From Cohnella thermotolerans DSM 17683 (GTDB taxonomy: Bacteria; Bacillota; Bacilli; Paenibacillales; Paenibacillaceae): a DNA stretch of 53,546 bases. This document shows positions 26,562-34,971 of this stretch, piece after piece. The notes under the pieces are model-generated. The model did not search any database and was not told the DNA's origin. It saw nothing but the letters and a program-made list of their open reading frames with translations. The stretch spans positions 1 to 53,546 of the forward strand of contig NZ_AUCP01000046.1 in assembly GCF_000429825.1 (NCBI RefSeq), given 5' to 3'. Each line of letters opens with the position of its first letter. Position 1 is the stretch's first letter. Position numbers and translations under genes: made by a program.

Positions 26562-27803
26562 ATGCAGGAACAGACGCTGCACACGGTGCATGAATGGCTG
26601 ATCATGCTGCTGCTCGTACTCGCGGCGGGGATCGTGTCGGGCCGGCTTGCGAGCCGGCTCAAGCTGCCGGACGTCGTCCTGTTCATCGCGGCGGGCATGC
26701 TGCTCGGAACGGGCTTGCACTGGATATCGGCTGATAGCGGATCGATCGCCAACCAATTGATTTTGGCCGTCGGCTCCGCGCTTATTCTGTTCGACGGCGG
26801 CAAGGGCATTCAGCTGCACGGCTTGAAAAAGGTCGCGCTGACGGTCGGCCTGCTCAGCGTGGTCGGCGTGCTGGTGACGATGGGCGTGGCGGGGGCCGTG
26901 GCCCATCTGGCGTTCGGGCTCGATTGGACGACATCGCTGCTGATCGGAGCGGTCATCTCGTCGACCGACCCGGCGACGATCATTCCGGTGTTCCGGCAAG
27001 TCCGGGTGAAGGATCGCCTTCGCGAGACGGTTGAGAGCGAGTCGGCGTTCAACGATGCAACGGGCTCGATTCTGACGCTGGCTCTTCTTGCCGTGCTCAC
27101 CGAAGGCAAGCCGCTCACCGTCGGCGCCTTGTCCGGCGACTTCGTCGTGACGGCGCTCGGAGGGTTGGCCATCGGCCTCGTCTTTGCGCTTATCGTCGTC
27201 TGGCTCGTCGCCCACGAGCGCTGGGGCGTGTTCGGCGACTACACGGCGATCGCCATGATTGCGGTCGCGCTGGGCGCTTATTTGCTGGGCGAGATGCTGC
27301 ATGTTAGCGGGCTGATGGCGACGTTCACCGCCGGCATCGTCTGGGGCAACTCCGCCGGCTTCCGCCTCCCGATGAGCGAAGAGAAGCAGGCGGAGATGGG
27401 GCACGTGGCCGACAACGCGACGGTCATGATGCGCATGCTCATCTTCGTGCTGTTGGGCAGCCAGGTGAATTTCAAGCTTCTGGGCGACTATTTCTGGCCG
27501 GCGATCGCAGTTGTGGCCGCCTTGGTATTCGTCGCCCGCCCGCTCGCCGTTCTCGCTTCCGCGCTGCCGGACGTCCGGGCCCGCTGGTCGTGGCGGGAGC
27601 TTCTGTTCATGTTCTGGGTGCGGGAGACGGGCGTTATTCCGGCCGCCCTGTCGGGCATGATCGTCGCCCGTGGTATCCAGGGAGCGAACCAGCTGTCTTC
27701 CGTCGTGTTCATGGCCATCGTCTTCACCATCGTCGTTCAGGCGGGAACGACGGCATGGTGGGTTCGCAAGCTCGGACTCGAGGAAAATAACGACGTTTCT
27801 TGA
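26562..27803 (+). CDS. Cation/proton antiporter of the CPA1 (NhaP-like) type
   Basis: 413 residues from ATG 26562, after TTAGGAGGACC. Eleven to twelve membrane segments. The ion-binding helices are visible as ISSTDPATIIPV (TDP, about 139) and ESESAFNDATGS (ND, about 165), both typical of CPA1 antiporters. No C-terminal RCK domain is present. It lies 33 bases after ktrA with a good ribosome site and no terminator between, so it falls under the same c-di-AMP riboswitch. Potassium export in exchange for protons would be the expected role; sodium cannot be excluded. Confidence 0.82.
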   Translation: MQEQTLHTVHEWLIMLLLVLAAGIVSGRLASRLKLPDVVLFIAAGMLLGTGLHWISADSGSIANQLILAVGSALILFDGGKGIQLHGLKKVALTVGLLSVVGVLVTMGVAGAVAHLAFGLDWTTSLLIGAVISSTDPATIIPVFRQVRVKDRLRETVESESAFNDATGSILTLALLAVLTEGKPLTVGALSGDFVVTALGGLAIGLVFALIVVWLVAHERWGVFGDYTAIAMIAVALGAYLLGEMLHVSGLMATFTAGIVWGNSAGFRLPMSEEKQAEMGHVADNATVMMRMLIFVLLGSQVNFKLLGDYFWPAIAVVAALVFVARPLAVLASALPDVRARWSWRELLFMFWVRETGVIPAALSGMIVARGIQGANQLSSVVFMAIVFTIVVQAGTTAWWVRKLGLEENNDVS

Positions 27804-27869
27804 ATGAGATCCCTCCCTTTCGCTCACGATAAAGACGAGCACCGGTTGGTCAACAGGGAGTGGAGAGAA

Positions 27870-28730
27870 ATGATGAAACGACCATTCTGTCATTGGGGGC
27901 GGCGCGTCGCCGCGTGGGGCTGCGCCTTCTTTTTGCTGTTTGCGGCAGCGGCTCCGGGCTTGGCGTTGGCGGAGAAGGGGACCGAGGCGAGCGAAGCGGC
28001 CGAAGCCGCATGGACCGCGCAAGCTTCGCTGGGAGCGAAAGCGGCGGGCGGCAAGCGCCCCGGCGGGGCCGACTGGTCGGAGATGCAGCGGCGCTACCGC
28101 GGCGCGTTCGTGCTCTCGGCTCCGAGAAGGACGCGCAAAGTCGCCCTGACGTTCGACGACGTGCCGGATCCGCGCTATACGCCGCTTGTGCTGGCCACGC
28201 TGAAGCGGGAGAAAATTCACGCGACGTTTTTCGTCGTGGGCAGCCGCGCGTTGAAGCATCCCGAGCTCGTGAAGCGGATTCAGAAGGAAGGTCACGCCAT
28301 CGGGAACCATTCGTTCAACCATCCTGACTTCTCGAAGCTGCCGCTGGACGAAGTGAAGCGCCAGATCGAAAGGTCGGAGGCCGCCATCAAAGGCACGGTC
28401 GGCTTCGCTCCGCGGCTCGTTCGGCCGCCTTACGGAGAGATTACGCCCTCTCAGCTCGATTGGGCGCGGGCGAACGGGTATACCGTCGTCAATTGGGACG
28501 TCGACTCCTCCGACTGGAGGCAGCTGAGCGCGCAGCGCGTCTTTATGAACGTGACGCGTTCGGTCCGGCCCGGCTCGATCATCCTGCTCCATGCGGGAGG
28601 AGGCACGGGACAGAATCTGTTCGGCACGGTGGACGCGATCCCGAAGATCGTCCGATGGCTCCGCAGCCACGGTTACGAGCCGGTAACGCTGCCCGAACTT
28701 CTCGGCATTCCGGAGCAAAAAAACGGCTGA
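27870..28730 (+). CDS. Secreted polysaccharide (peptidoglycan) deacetylase
   Basis: 286 residues. ATG 27870 follows GGAGTGGAG; the longer upstream frame has no site. A signal peptide (about 1-34, ending ALA) is followed by a short linker and a NodB domain with all motifs: TFDD (94-97; catalytic base Asp96, metal Asp97), HSFNH (147-151; metal His), RPPYGE (185-190), VDSSDW, and LLHAG near the end. It removes acetyl groups from wall N-acetylglucosamine or N-acetylmuramic acid. It follows the antiporter by 66 bases with no terminator seen, so read-through from the ktr operon is possible. Confidence 0.88.
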   Translation: MMKRPFCHWGRRVAAWGCAFFLLFAAAAPGLALAEKGTEASEAAEAAWTAQASLGAKAAGGKRPGGADWSEMQRRYRGAFVLSAPRRTRKVALTFDDVPDPRYTPLVLATLKREKIHATFFVVGSRALKHPELVKRIQKEGHAIGNHSFNHPDFSKLPLDEVKRQIERSEAAIKGTVGFAPRLVRPPYGEITPSQLDWARANGYTVVNWDVDSSDWRQLSAQRVFMNVTRSVRPGSIILLHAGGGTGQNLFGTVDAIPKIVRWLRSHGYEPVTLPELLGIPEQKNG

Positions 28731-28746
28731 CGCCTCCGCGTCAGCC
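28717..28746 (-). terminator. Terminator of the LysM-3D gene
   Basis: On the minus strand GGCTGACGC pairs with GCGTCAGCC and seven T follow (28717-28723). It overlaps the last codons of the convergent deacetylase gene. Confidence 0.85.
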
Positions 28747-28786
28747 ATCGGTCGGCCGGCTCCCGCTCCGGGGGGGCCGACTTCTC

Positions 28787-29458
28787 TTATTTCAGTACGT
28801 AAAGCTTCACTTGCTGGAAGCCGAATTTCGCGACCTTATCGCGGGAGCCGGGAACGAAGATGTCGATCCGATGCCCTTGAATGGCGCTGCCGGCGTCCGT
28901 AGCCGTCGCGATCATGCCGCCTTCCGGGAGGCCGTCGAAGCTGTATCCGGTAATATACACTTTGGTTCCGAGCGGAATGACGTCAGGGTCGACCGCGATC
29001 GTGCCGAGCTTCAGCGGATTGCCGAAATAATCAACGGCGCCCCAGGGGCCGTTCTCTTCGGCGGAAGAGGAATAAGCGGTCGCTTTCATGTCGACAACCT
29101 TAGAGTAGGAGAGCGCCAGGCCGTCCGCGGTCATCACCGATTTGGCGGTAACGGCTTTGGCTTGCAGCTTGGCCGCCGAGGACGCGGTCGAGGCTTGCGC
29201 GGAAGATTTCGCCTTCGCGGCAGCCTTCGCCGGAATGGTCAGCTTCAAGCCTTGATAGATGTTGAGAGGGTCGATCTTGGGATTGGCTTGCATCAGTTGC
29301 TTCAGGGGTACGCCGAACTTCTTCGAGAGCGACCAGAACGTGTCGTTGTCGGTGGCCGTGTAAGAAGTGGCCGCAAAGGCGCTCATGGCGGGCAGCGCAA
29401 GGGCTCCTCCGAGGGCGAGCGCGATCGCGCGAGTTGCAAGTTTGCGGTTAGGCTTCAT
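28787..29458 (-). CDS. LysM plus 3D-domain cell-wall protein (autolysin/resuscitation type)
   Basis: 223 residues. ATG 29458 follows AGAGGAGGAAC. Signal peptide at about 1-30 (ending AFA), LysM repeat at about 32-75 (DTFWSLSKKFGVPL...IYQGLKLTI) that binds peptidoglycan, an Ala/Lys/Ser linker, and a C-terminal 3D domain (about 120-222) with its three aspartates (VDPDVIPLGT, ATATDAGSAI, IDIFVPG). The 3D domain resembles lytic transglycosylases of the MltA/YocH kind. A c-di-AMP riboswitch on the same strand lies directly upstream, a known arrangement for wall hydrolases in Bacillales. Confidence 0.9.
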   Translation of the reverse strand: MKPNRKLATRAIALALGGALALPAMSAFAATSYTATDNDTFWSLSKKFGVPLKQLMQANPKIDPLNIYQGLKLTIPAKAAAKAKSSAQASTASSAAKLQAKAVTAKSVMTADGLALSYSKVVDMKATAYSSSAEENGPWGAVDYFGNPLKLGTIAVDPDVIPLGTKVYITGYSFDGLPEGGMIATATDAGSAIQGHRIDIFVPGSRDKVAKFGFQQVKLYVLK

Positions 29459-29479
29459 CGATTCAGTTCCTCCTCTGTT

Positions 29480-29625
29480 TGCCGGCGAGGTTAGTTGTCG
29501 GGTTCGGGCTGGGAGTTCAGCCCTACGCGATCCTTGCGGACGCGATTCACCCCAAGCGCGCCCGAACCGTTGCCGGTTCGTTGCGCGCGGGCTATCCGGT
29601 CCCCCGCACCTGTTCGGTTTTGGCA
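29480..29625 (-). promoter_or_regulatory. c-di-AMP riboswitch (ydaO/yuaA class) ahead of the LysM-3D gene
   Basis: Read on the minus strand, the class-specific strings appear in order: GCGGGGGACCGGATAGCC, GGGGTGAATCGCGTC, GTAGGGCTGAAC, and CCGAACCCGACAACTAACCT with CGCCGGC. TGCC (29622-29625) and GGCA (29480-29483) close P1. The 3' edge of P1 is about 22 bases from the start codon, and the AGAGGAGGAAC ribosome site begins a few bases after it; I see no terminator in between, which points to control of translation rather than of termination. Confidence 0.88.
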
Positions 29626-29753
29626 TTTTGGTCACTGCCGCCCAATTGGAAGGACAGCAGGCTCTCTGAGAGGATACCACAGCTTTTTGCCCGGAGGGAA
29701 CCGGAAAGTATAGCCAATTCGCCGTTCCCGCCGCGGAGGGAGGCGTCCCGCCA

Positions 29754-30674
29754 TTAACCGGAATCTCTCGGCTCGTGCGCGCTTCGCGCGAAAAAGGCGA
29801 TCGTCTCTTCGATCAAGTAATGCGTCGAGGCGGGCAGCCAGCCGGGGTTGCCGTGAATGAGCGAAGTGGTCCGCTTGGCCAGCTCCAGCTCCTTGATCCG
29901 GACGACGTAAAGCTCGTTGTCTTCGAGCAGCTGCGGGCGCAAATACGATTTGGGCAGCAGCGTTCCCGCCCTGCAGGCGGACAGCAGCCGGACGATCGCC
30001 TCGAACGAGTCGATCTCCATCCGGACGTCCGGCTTGAGGCCGTACTGGCGGAACAGTTCGTCGGTCATCGTGCGGTACCACGTTCCCGGAGCGAACAGAA
30101 TCATCGGAAGGCCGTTCAGATCGGCCATCTCCAGATGAGATCTTTCTAATATATAGTGCGTTCGCGGAAGCACGAGCATGAGGCTGTCGTCGAACAGCGG
30201 AATGCTCGTAATCGCCGGATCGTCTTCCACGGCGGAGGCGACGATGCCGAAATCGACCTTGCGCTCCTTGACGAGGGTGGCGATCTCGTGCGACTTGCCG
30301 GTGACCGCCTTGATCTCGAGATTCGGATGCTTCTCCGTCATTGCCGTAATCAGTCCCGGCAGCGTCGTCTGAAGCGTCGTCAGGCTGGCCCCGATCGTCG
30401 CAACGGTCGCTTCCTCCGATTTGAACGCGTTGAGCCGCTGCAGGTATTCGCCGTGGAACCGCCGCAGCTCCAGCGCGAATTCATAGGTCAGCTGTCCGGC
30501 CGCCGTCAGCTCCAATCTTTTGCCGATGCGCCGGAACAGCTCGACGCCGACTTCCCTTTCCAAGCGCGCGATTCTTCGGGACAGAGCGGGCTGGGTGACG
30601 TTCAGCCGTTCCGCCGCGCGATTCAGGCTCGTCTGCTCGACGACCGTCGCGAAAAGCCTCATATCCTCCAGCAA
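29754..30674 (-). CDS. LysR-type transcriptional regulator divergent from sdhCAB
   Basis: 306 residues from TTG 30674, seven bases after AAGGAGG. The winged helix-turn-helix (about 18-37, LNRAAERLNVTQPALSRRI) and the effector-binding domain (about 90-295) are of normal size. It is divergent from sdhC, and an inverted repeat lies between them, so control of the succinate dehydrogenase operon is likely. The family member that controls TCA genes in Bacillus is CcpC (citrate sensing); whether this protein is its counterpart I cannot tell. Confidence 0.85.
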   Translation of the reverse strand: MLEDMRLFATVVEQTSLNRAAERLNVTQPALSRRIARLEREVGVELFRRIGKRLELTAAGQLTYEFALELRRFHGEYLQRLNAFKSEEATVATIGASLTTLQTTLPGLITAMTEKHPNLEIKAVTGKSHEIATLVKERKVDFGIVASAVEDDPAITSIPLFDDSLMLVLPRTHYILERSHLEMADLNGLPMILFAPGTWYRTMTDELFRQYGLKPDVRMEIDSFEAIVRLLSACRAGTLLPKSYLRPQLLEDNELYVVRIKELELAKRTTSLIHGNPGWLPASTHYLIEETIAFFARSAHEPRDSG

Positions 30675-30699
30675 TTGAAAACCTCCTTACACATATACG

Positions 30700-30750
30700 T
30701 TTTCGTTATAAGTTTTAATAAAAAATAAGCAGTTCCATTATAAGCGAAAA
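30700..30750. promoter_or_regulatory. Inverted repeat between LysR gene and sdhC (candidate operator)
   Basis: TTTTCGTTATAA (30700-30711) and TTATAAGCGAAAA (30738-30750) are inverted copies with a one-base bulge, 26 bases apart. The spacing allows binding of a LysR tetramer. The sdhC promoter itself is not clear. Confidence 0.5.
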
Positions 30751-30847
30751 TAGAGTAACCTAGAAAGCGTGACGAAATGGTGACGGTTGGCAAGGCGCGG
30801 CGTCGAACCGTCAACCGAACGGATGCGAAAGGAGAACGCACATCGAC

Positions 30848-31516
30848 ATGAGTGGAAATTCGTATTACTCCCGCAAGCTTCATTCGCTGCTCGGAGTGAT
30901 TCCGTTGGGGCTGTTTTTCATTGAACACGCCTTGACCAATTACTCCGCGTTTGAAGGAGGCAAGGAGAAGTTCCTGGACAGCGTGCACGGCTTGCACGAT
31001 CTGCCGCTGATCTTTTTCCTCGAGATGTTTATCATCTGGCTTCCGATTCTGTTCCACGGCGTATACGGTCTCTATCTCGCCTTTACGTCGAACCTGAACG
31101 TGGGACGCTTCAACTACGGCCGCAACTGGGCGTTCGCCCTGCAGCGGATCACCGGCGTAATCACGTTTATTTTCGTTATCTGGCACGTATGGCAAACGAG
31201 AATCCAGGTGGCCCTGGGCAATACGACGTACGATGAACTTGGCGAGCACATGCATTCGATCGTGACCCAGCCGGGTTATTTCACTTTGTACTTCATCGCG
31301 GTGCTGGCTGCGGTCTTCCACTTCTCCAACGGTCTGTGGGCGTTCCTCGTCAGCTGGGGAATTACGATCGGTCCGCGGGCGCAGCGCGTATCCTCGCGCA
31401 TTTGCATGGGGATTTTCGTCATTGTGTCCGTGTTGTTCCTGCTGTCGCTCTTCGCGTTCCGCGGCGATGAGTTCGCTTCGGCGTCCGCAGCGATCGGCAC
31501 GCTACAACTGGGTTAA
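30848..31516 (+). CDS. sdhC: Succinate dehydrogenase cytochrome b558 subunit SdhC
   Basis: 222 residues from ATG 30848; AAAGGAGAAC lies 11 bases upstream. Five membrane helices with the heme-ligand histidines in the expected helices: FFIEHALTN, ILFHGVYG, FVIWHVWQT and FHFSNGLWAF, so it should carry two b hemes as in Bacillus. It anchors SdhA and SdhB and passes electrons to menaquinone. sdhA starts 18 bases later. Confidence 0.93.
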   Translation: MSGNSYYSRKLHSLLGVIPLGLFFIEHALTNYSAFEGGKEKFLDSVHGLHDLPLIFFLEMFIIWLPILFHGVYGLYLAFTSNLNVGRFNYGRNWAFALQRITGVITFIFVIWHVWQTRIQVALGNTTYDELGEHMHSIVTQPGYFTLYFIAVLAAVFHFSNGLWAFLVSWGITIGPRAQRVSSRICMGIFVIVSVLFLLSLFAFRGDEFASASAAIGTLQLG

Positions 31517-31534
31517 GAGGAGGAAGGAACAACT

Positions 31535-33292
31535 ATGGCTAATCAAAAAATTATCGTCGTCGGCGGCGGTCTGGCCGGCCTGATGGCGACGGTCAAAGCG
31601 GCCGAAGCCGGAACGCGGGTCGATCTGTTCTCGCTCGTTCCCGTGAAGCGGTCGCACTCCGTCTGCGCGCAAGGCGGCATCAACGGAGCGGTCAATACGA
31701 AGGGCGAAGGCGATTCCCCGTGGGAACACTTTGACGATACGGTATACGGAGGCGACTTCCTGGCGAACCAGCCGCCGGTCAAAGCGATGTGCGAAGCGGC
31801 TCCCGGCATCATCCACCTGATGGACCGGATGGGCGTCATGTTCAACCGGACGCCGGAAGGCTTGCTCGACTTCCGCCGGTTCGGCGGCACGCAGTATCAC
31901 CGCACCGCGTTCGCGGGCGCGACGACCGGCCAGCAGCTGCTTTACGCGTTGGACGAGCAAGTCCGGCGCTGGGAAGCGGCCGGCCTCGTGCAGAAGTTCG
32001 AACACTGGGAATTCACGTCGGTCGTCCTCGACGACGAGGGCGTCTGCCGCGGCATCGTGGCGCAAAGCCTGCGCTCCATGGAAGTGAAGACGTTCCGCTC
32101 CGACGCGGTCATTCTGGCGACGGGCGGACCGGGGATCATCTTCGGCAAGACGACGAACTCGGTCATCAACACCGGCACGGCGGCCAGCGCCGTGTACCAG
32201 CAAGGCGTCCATTACGCCAACGGGGAGTTCATTCAGATTCACCCGACGGCCATTCCGGGGGACGACAAGCTGCGCCTCATGAGCGAATCCGCGCGCGGCG
32301 AAGGGGGCCGGATCTGGACGTACAAGGACGGCAAGCCGTGGTACTTCCTCGAAGAGAAATATCCGGCCTACGGCAACCTCGTGCCGCGGGATATCGCGAC
32401 GCGCGAAATTTTCCACGTCTGCGTGGACTTGAAGCTCGGCATCAACGGCGAGAACATGGTTTATCTCGACCTGTCGCATAAAGATCCGAAAGAGCTGGAC
32501 GTCAAGCTCGGCGGCATCATCGAGATTTACGAGAAGTTTATGGGCGACGATCCGCGGAAAATTCCGATGAAGATTTTCCCGGCGGTTCACTACTCCATGG
32601 GCGGTCTGTGGGTCGACTACAACCAGATGACCAACATCCCCGGCCTGTTCGCCTGCGGGGAATGCGACTATCAATACCACGGCGCGAACCGGCTCGGCGC
32701 GAACTCGCTGCTGTCGGCGATTTACGGCGGCATGCTGACGGGACCGAAAGCGATCGAGTATATCAAAGGCTTGAAGAAATCGGCCGAGGACATCTCCGAG
32801 AGCGTATTCGAAGCCGAGCGCCGCAAACAGAACGACAAGTACGAATCCATTCTGAAAATGGACGGCACGGAGAACGCATATGTGCTGCACAAAGAGCTCG
32901 GCGAATGGATGACGAACAACATGACCGTCGTCCGCTTCAATGACAAGCTCGAGCAGACGATCGGCAAAATCAAGGAACTGAAAGAGCGCTACCGCAACAT
33001 CAACATTAACGACACGGCGCGCTGGAACAACGCGGGCGTCGCGTTCACCCGCCAGCTGTGGAACATGTTGGAACTGGCCGAAGCGATGACGGTAGGCGCC
33101 CTGCTCCGGAACGAGAGCCGCGGCGCGCACTACAAGCCGGAATTCCCGAACCGTGACGACGAGAATTTCCTGAAGACCACGAAGGCGACCTGGACGCCGG
33201 ACGGTCCGCAAATCTCTTACGAGGACGTCGATGTCTCCCTGATCAAGCCGCGGATTCGCGACTACTCGCACGACAAGAAGAAGGAGGGGTAA
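31535..33292 (+). CDS. sdhA: Succinate dehydrogenase flavoprotein subunit SdhA
   Basis: 585 residues, ATG 31535 after AGGAGGAAGGAAC. FAD-binding GGGLAG at 10-15, the covalent-FAD region RSHSVCAQGGING with His41, substrate-site HPTAIPGDDKL near 244, and GLFACGECDYQYHGANRLG near 370. It oxidises succinate to fumarate at the cytoplasmic side. It ends three bases before sdhB. Confidence 0.95.
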   Translation: MANQKIIVVGGGLAGLMATVKAAEAGTRVDLFSLVPVKRSHSVCAQGGINGAVNTKGEGDSPWEHFDDTVYGGDFLANQPPVKAMCEAAPGIIHLMDRMGVMFNRTPEGLLDFRRFGGTQYHRTAFAGATTGQQLLYALDEQVRRWEAAGLVQKFEHWEFTSVVLDDEGVCRGIVAQSLRSMEVKTFRSDAVILATGGPGIIFGKTTNSVINTGTAASAVYQQGVHYANGEFIQIHPTAIPGDDKLRLMSESARGEGGRIWTYKDGKPWYFLEEKYPAYGNLVPRDIATREIFHVCVDLKLGINGENMVYLDLSHKDPKELDVKLGGIIEIYEKFMGDDPRKIPMKIFPAVHYSMGGLWVDYNQMTNIPGLFACGECDYQYHGANRLGANSLLSAIYGGMLTGPKAIEYIKGLKKSAEDISESVFEAERRKQNDKYESILKMDGTENAYVLHKELGEWMTNNMTVVRFNDKLEQTIGKIKELKERYRNININDTARWNNAGVAFTRQLWNMLELAEAMTVGALLRNESRGAHYKPEFPNRDDENFLKTTKATWTPDGPQISYEDVDVSLIKPRIRDYSHDKKKEG

Positions 33293-33295
33293 GCG

Positions 33296-34060
33296 ATGGC
33301 TGACACGGCTACCGCCCAACGCACCGTCAAGTTCATCATCACGCGCCAGGAACGGCCGGACACGGCCCCTTATACGGAAGAATTCGACATTCCTTACCGC
33401 CCGAATATGAACGTCATTAGCGCGCTCATGGAAATCCAGCGCAATCCGGTGAAGTCGGACGGCACCAGGACGACGCCGGTCGTCTGGGAGTCCAACTGCC
33501 TGGAGGAAGTGTGCGGCGCCTGCTCCATGGTCATTAACGGCAAGCCGAGACAAGCGTGTTCCGCGCTGATCGACAAGCTGGAGCAGCCGATCCGAATCGC
33601 GCCGATGACCACGTTCCCGGTCGTCCGCGACCTCGTCATCAACCGCGAGCGGATGTTCCAGGCGCTCAAGCGCGTCAAGGCGTGGATTCCGATCGACGGC
33701 ACGTACGATCTCGGACCGGGTCCCCGCATGGCGGAGACGAAGCGCCAGTGGGCTTACGAGCTGTCCAAATGCATGACGTGCGGCGTCTGTCTGGAAGCTT
33801 GCCCGAACGTCAACGACCGTTCGAGCTTCATCGGGCCGGCGGCGATCTCCCAGGTGCGCCTGTTCAACGCCCATCCGACGGGCGAGATGAACGCGCACGA
33901 ACGGCTCGAGGCGCTCATGACGGACGGCGGCATCGAAGGCTGCGGCAACTCGCAAAACTGCGTGCGATCCTGCCCGAAGGGAATCCCGCTCACGACGTCG
34001 ATCGCTGCGATCAACAAGGATACAACCAAGCATATGTTCAAGAAGTGGCTCAGCCTGTGA
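33296..34060 (+). CDS. sdhB: Succinate dehydrogenase iron-sulfur subunit SdhB
   Basis: 254 residues, ATG 33296 after AAGGAGGGG. Ligands of the 2Fe-2S cluster are Cys68, Cys73, Cys76 and Cys88; those of the 4Fe-4S cluster are Cys159, Cys162 and Cys165 plus a distal Cys in SCPKG; Cys169 and the GCGNSQNC region supply the 3Fe-4S cluster. It links SdhA to the heme subunit. A terminator follows at 34077. Confidence 0.95.
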   Translation: MADTATAQRTVKFIITRQERPDTAPYTEEFDIPYRPNMNVISALMEIQRNPVKSDGTRTTPVVWESNCLEEVCGACSMVINGKPRQACSALIDKLEQPIRIAPMTTFPVVRDLVINRERMFQALKRVKAWIPIDGTYDLGPGPRMAETKRQWAYELSKCMTCGVCLEACPNVNDRSSFIGPAAISQVRLFNAHPTGEMNAHERLEALMTDGGIEGCGNSQNCVRSCPKGIPLTTSIAAINKDTTKHMFKKWLSL

Positions 34061-34076
34061 CGCTGCGCCGTATCGG

Positions 34077-34110
34077 CCCCGCTGCAGAGGATGCTCTGCG
34101 CGGGGCTTTT
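34077..34110 (+). terminator. Terminator of sdhCAB
   Basis: CCCCGC (34077-34082) and GCAGAG pair with CTCTGC and GCGGGG (34100-34105), loop GATG, followed by CTTTTCT. Confidence 0.8.
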
Positions 34111-34151
34111 CTGTATAATCGAGTGGAAAAGATGAGGTTGGAGGGAATCCG

Positions 34152-34739
34152 GTGGCGCAGCTCTACTTTAAATACGGAACGATGAACAGCGGCAAATCGT
34201 TCGAAATAATCAAGGTGGCGCACAACTACGAGGAGCAGGGGAAGCCCGTCGTCATTTTCTCCCCTGCGATCGATACGCGGGAGGGCGCGGATACGATCGG
34301 CTCGCGCGTCGGCATGACCCGCAAAGCGATTCCCGTCGACGAGCATACGGATATGTTCGAGATCGTAAAGAAAGTGCACGGCCAGCCGCAAAAAATTTAT
34401 TGCGTACTCGTGGACGAGGCGCAGTTTCTGAACAAGGAGCATGTGCTGCAGCTGACGCGGATCGTCGACGAGCTGGACATTCCGGTTATGGCGTTCGGGC
34501 TGAAGAACGACTTCCGCAACAATCTGTTCGAAGGCAGCTACAATCTGCTCGTCTATGCCGACAAAATCGAAGAGGTGAAGACGATCTGCTGGTATTGCGA
34601 CCGCAAGGCGACGATGGTCGTCCGGTTCAAGGACGGCGTTCCGGTCAATGAAGGCGAGCAGATTCAAATCGGAGGCAACGAGGACTACAAGCCGGTCTGC
34701 CGCAAATGCTACCGCGAGGTGTTCCGGCCCCAATCTTAA
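34152..34739 (+). CDS. tdk: Thymidine kinase
   Basis: 195 residues from GTG 34152, six bases after GGAGGG. Walker A is GTMNSGKS (9-16), the Walker-B-like VLVDEAQFL lies near 87-95, and the lasso zinc site has CWYCDRK and CRKCYRE near the C-terminus. It phosphorylates thymidine with ATP for salvage. It lies between the sdh and odh units with its own short leader that begins right after the sdh terminator (a TATAAT is seen at 34114-34119). Confidence 0.95.
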   Translation: MAQLYFKYGTMNSGKSFEIIKVAHNYEEQGKPVVIFSPAIDTREGADTIGSRVGMTRKAIPVDEHTDMFEIVKKVHGQPQKIYCVLVDEAQFLNKEHVLQLTRIVDELDIPVMAFGLKNDFRNNLFEGSYNLLVYADKIEEVKTICWYCDRKATMVVRFKDGVPVNEGEQIQIGGNEDYKPVCRKCYREVFRPQS

Positions 34740-34835
34740 AGCTTCGTTGGGACTGAGATAAGGGAACGATTTCTTCGGTTCGGCGTTTTTTCTTGTCGGT
34801 GCGGGGCCATACTGAGGCCGGGGGCTGCGCGAATT

Positions 34836-34902
34836 CATCTCATTTTGAGATGATAATCATAGGAATTGATTATTTTTAACAGAGCGCTGGATATACTATA
34901 AT
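34836..34902 (+). promoter_or_regulatory. odhA promoter with two inverted repeats
   Basis: TATAAT at 34897-34902, with a poor TTTTAA -35 at 34874-34879. Just above it are the perfect hairpin CATCTCA-TTT-TGAGATG (34836-34852) and a second inverted repeat GATAATCA (34852-34859) with TGATTATT (34867-34874), whose arms resemble Fur/PerR-type half-sites. The second overlaps the -35, so a bound protein would repress. Confidence 0.5.
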
Positions 34903-34971
34903 TTCTAATTGATGAGTTCTTATCGCGTCTCTTCACGATCTTAACTAATCCGTATACCGAGGGGTAGGATC

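Noticed and set aside
34114..34119. Promoter for tdk at TATAAT after the sdh terminator
   Set aside because: The -10 is good but the matching -35 position falls inside the terminator hairpin and has no resemblance to consensus, so I did not list it as a feature.
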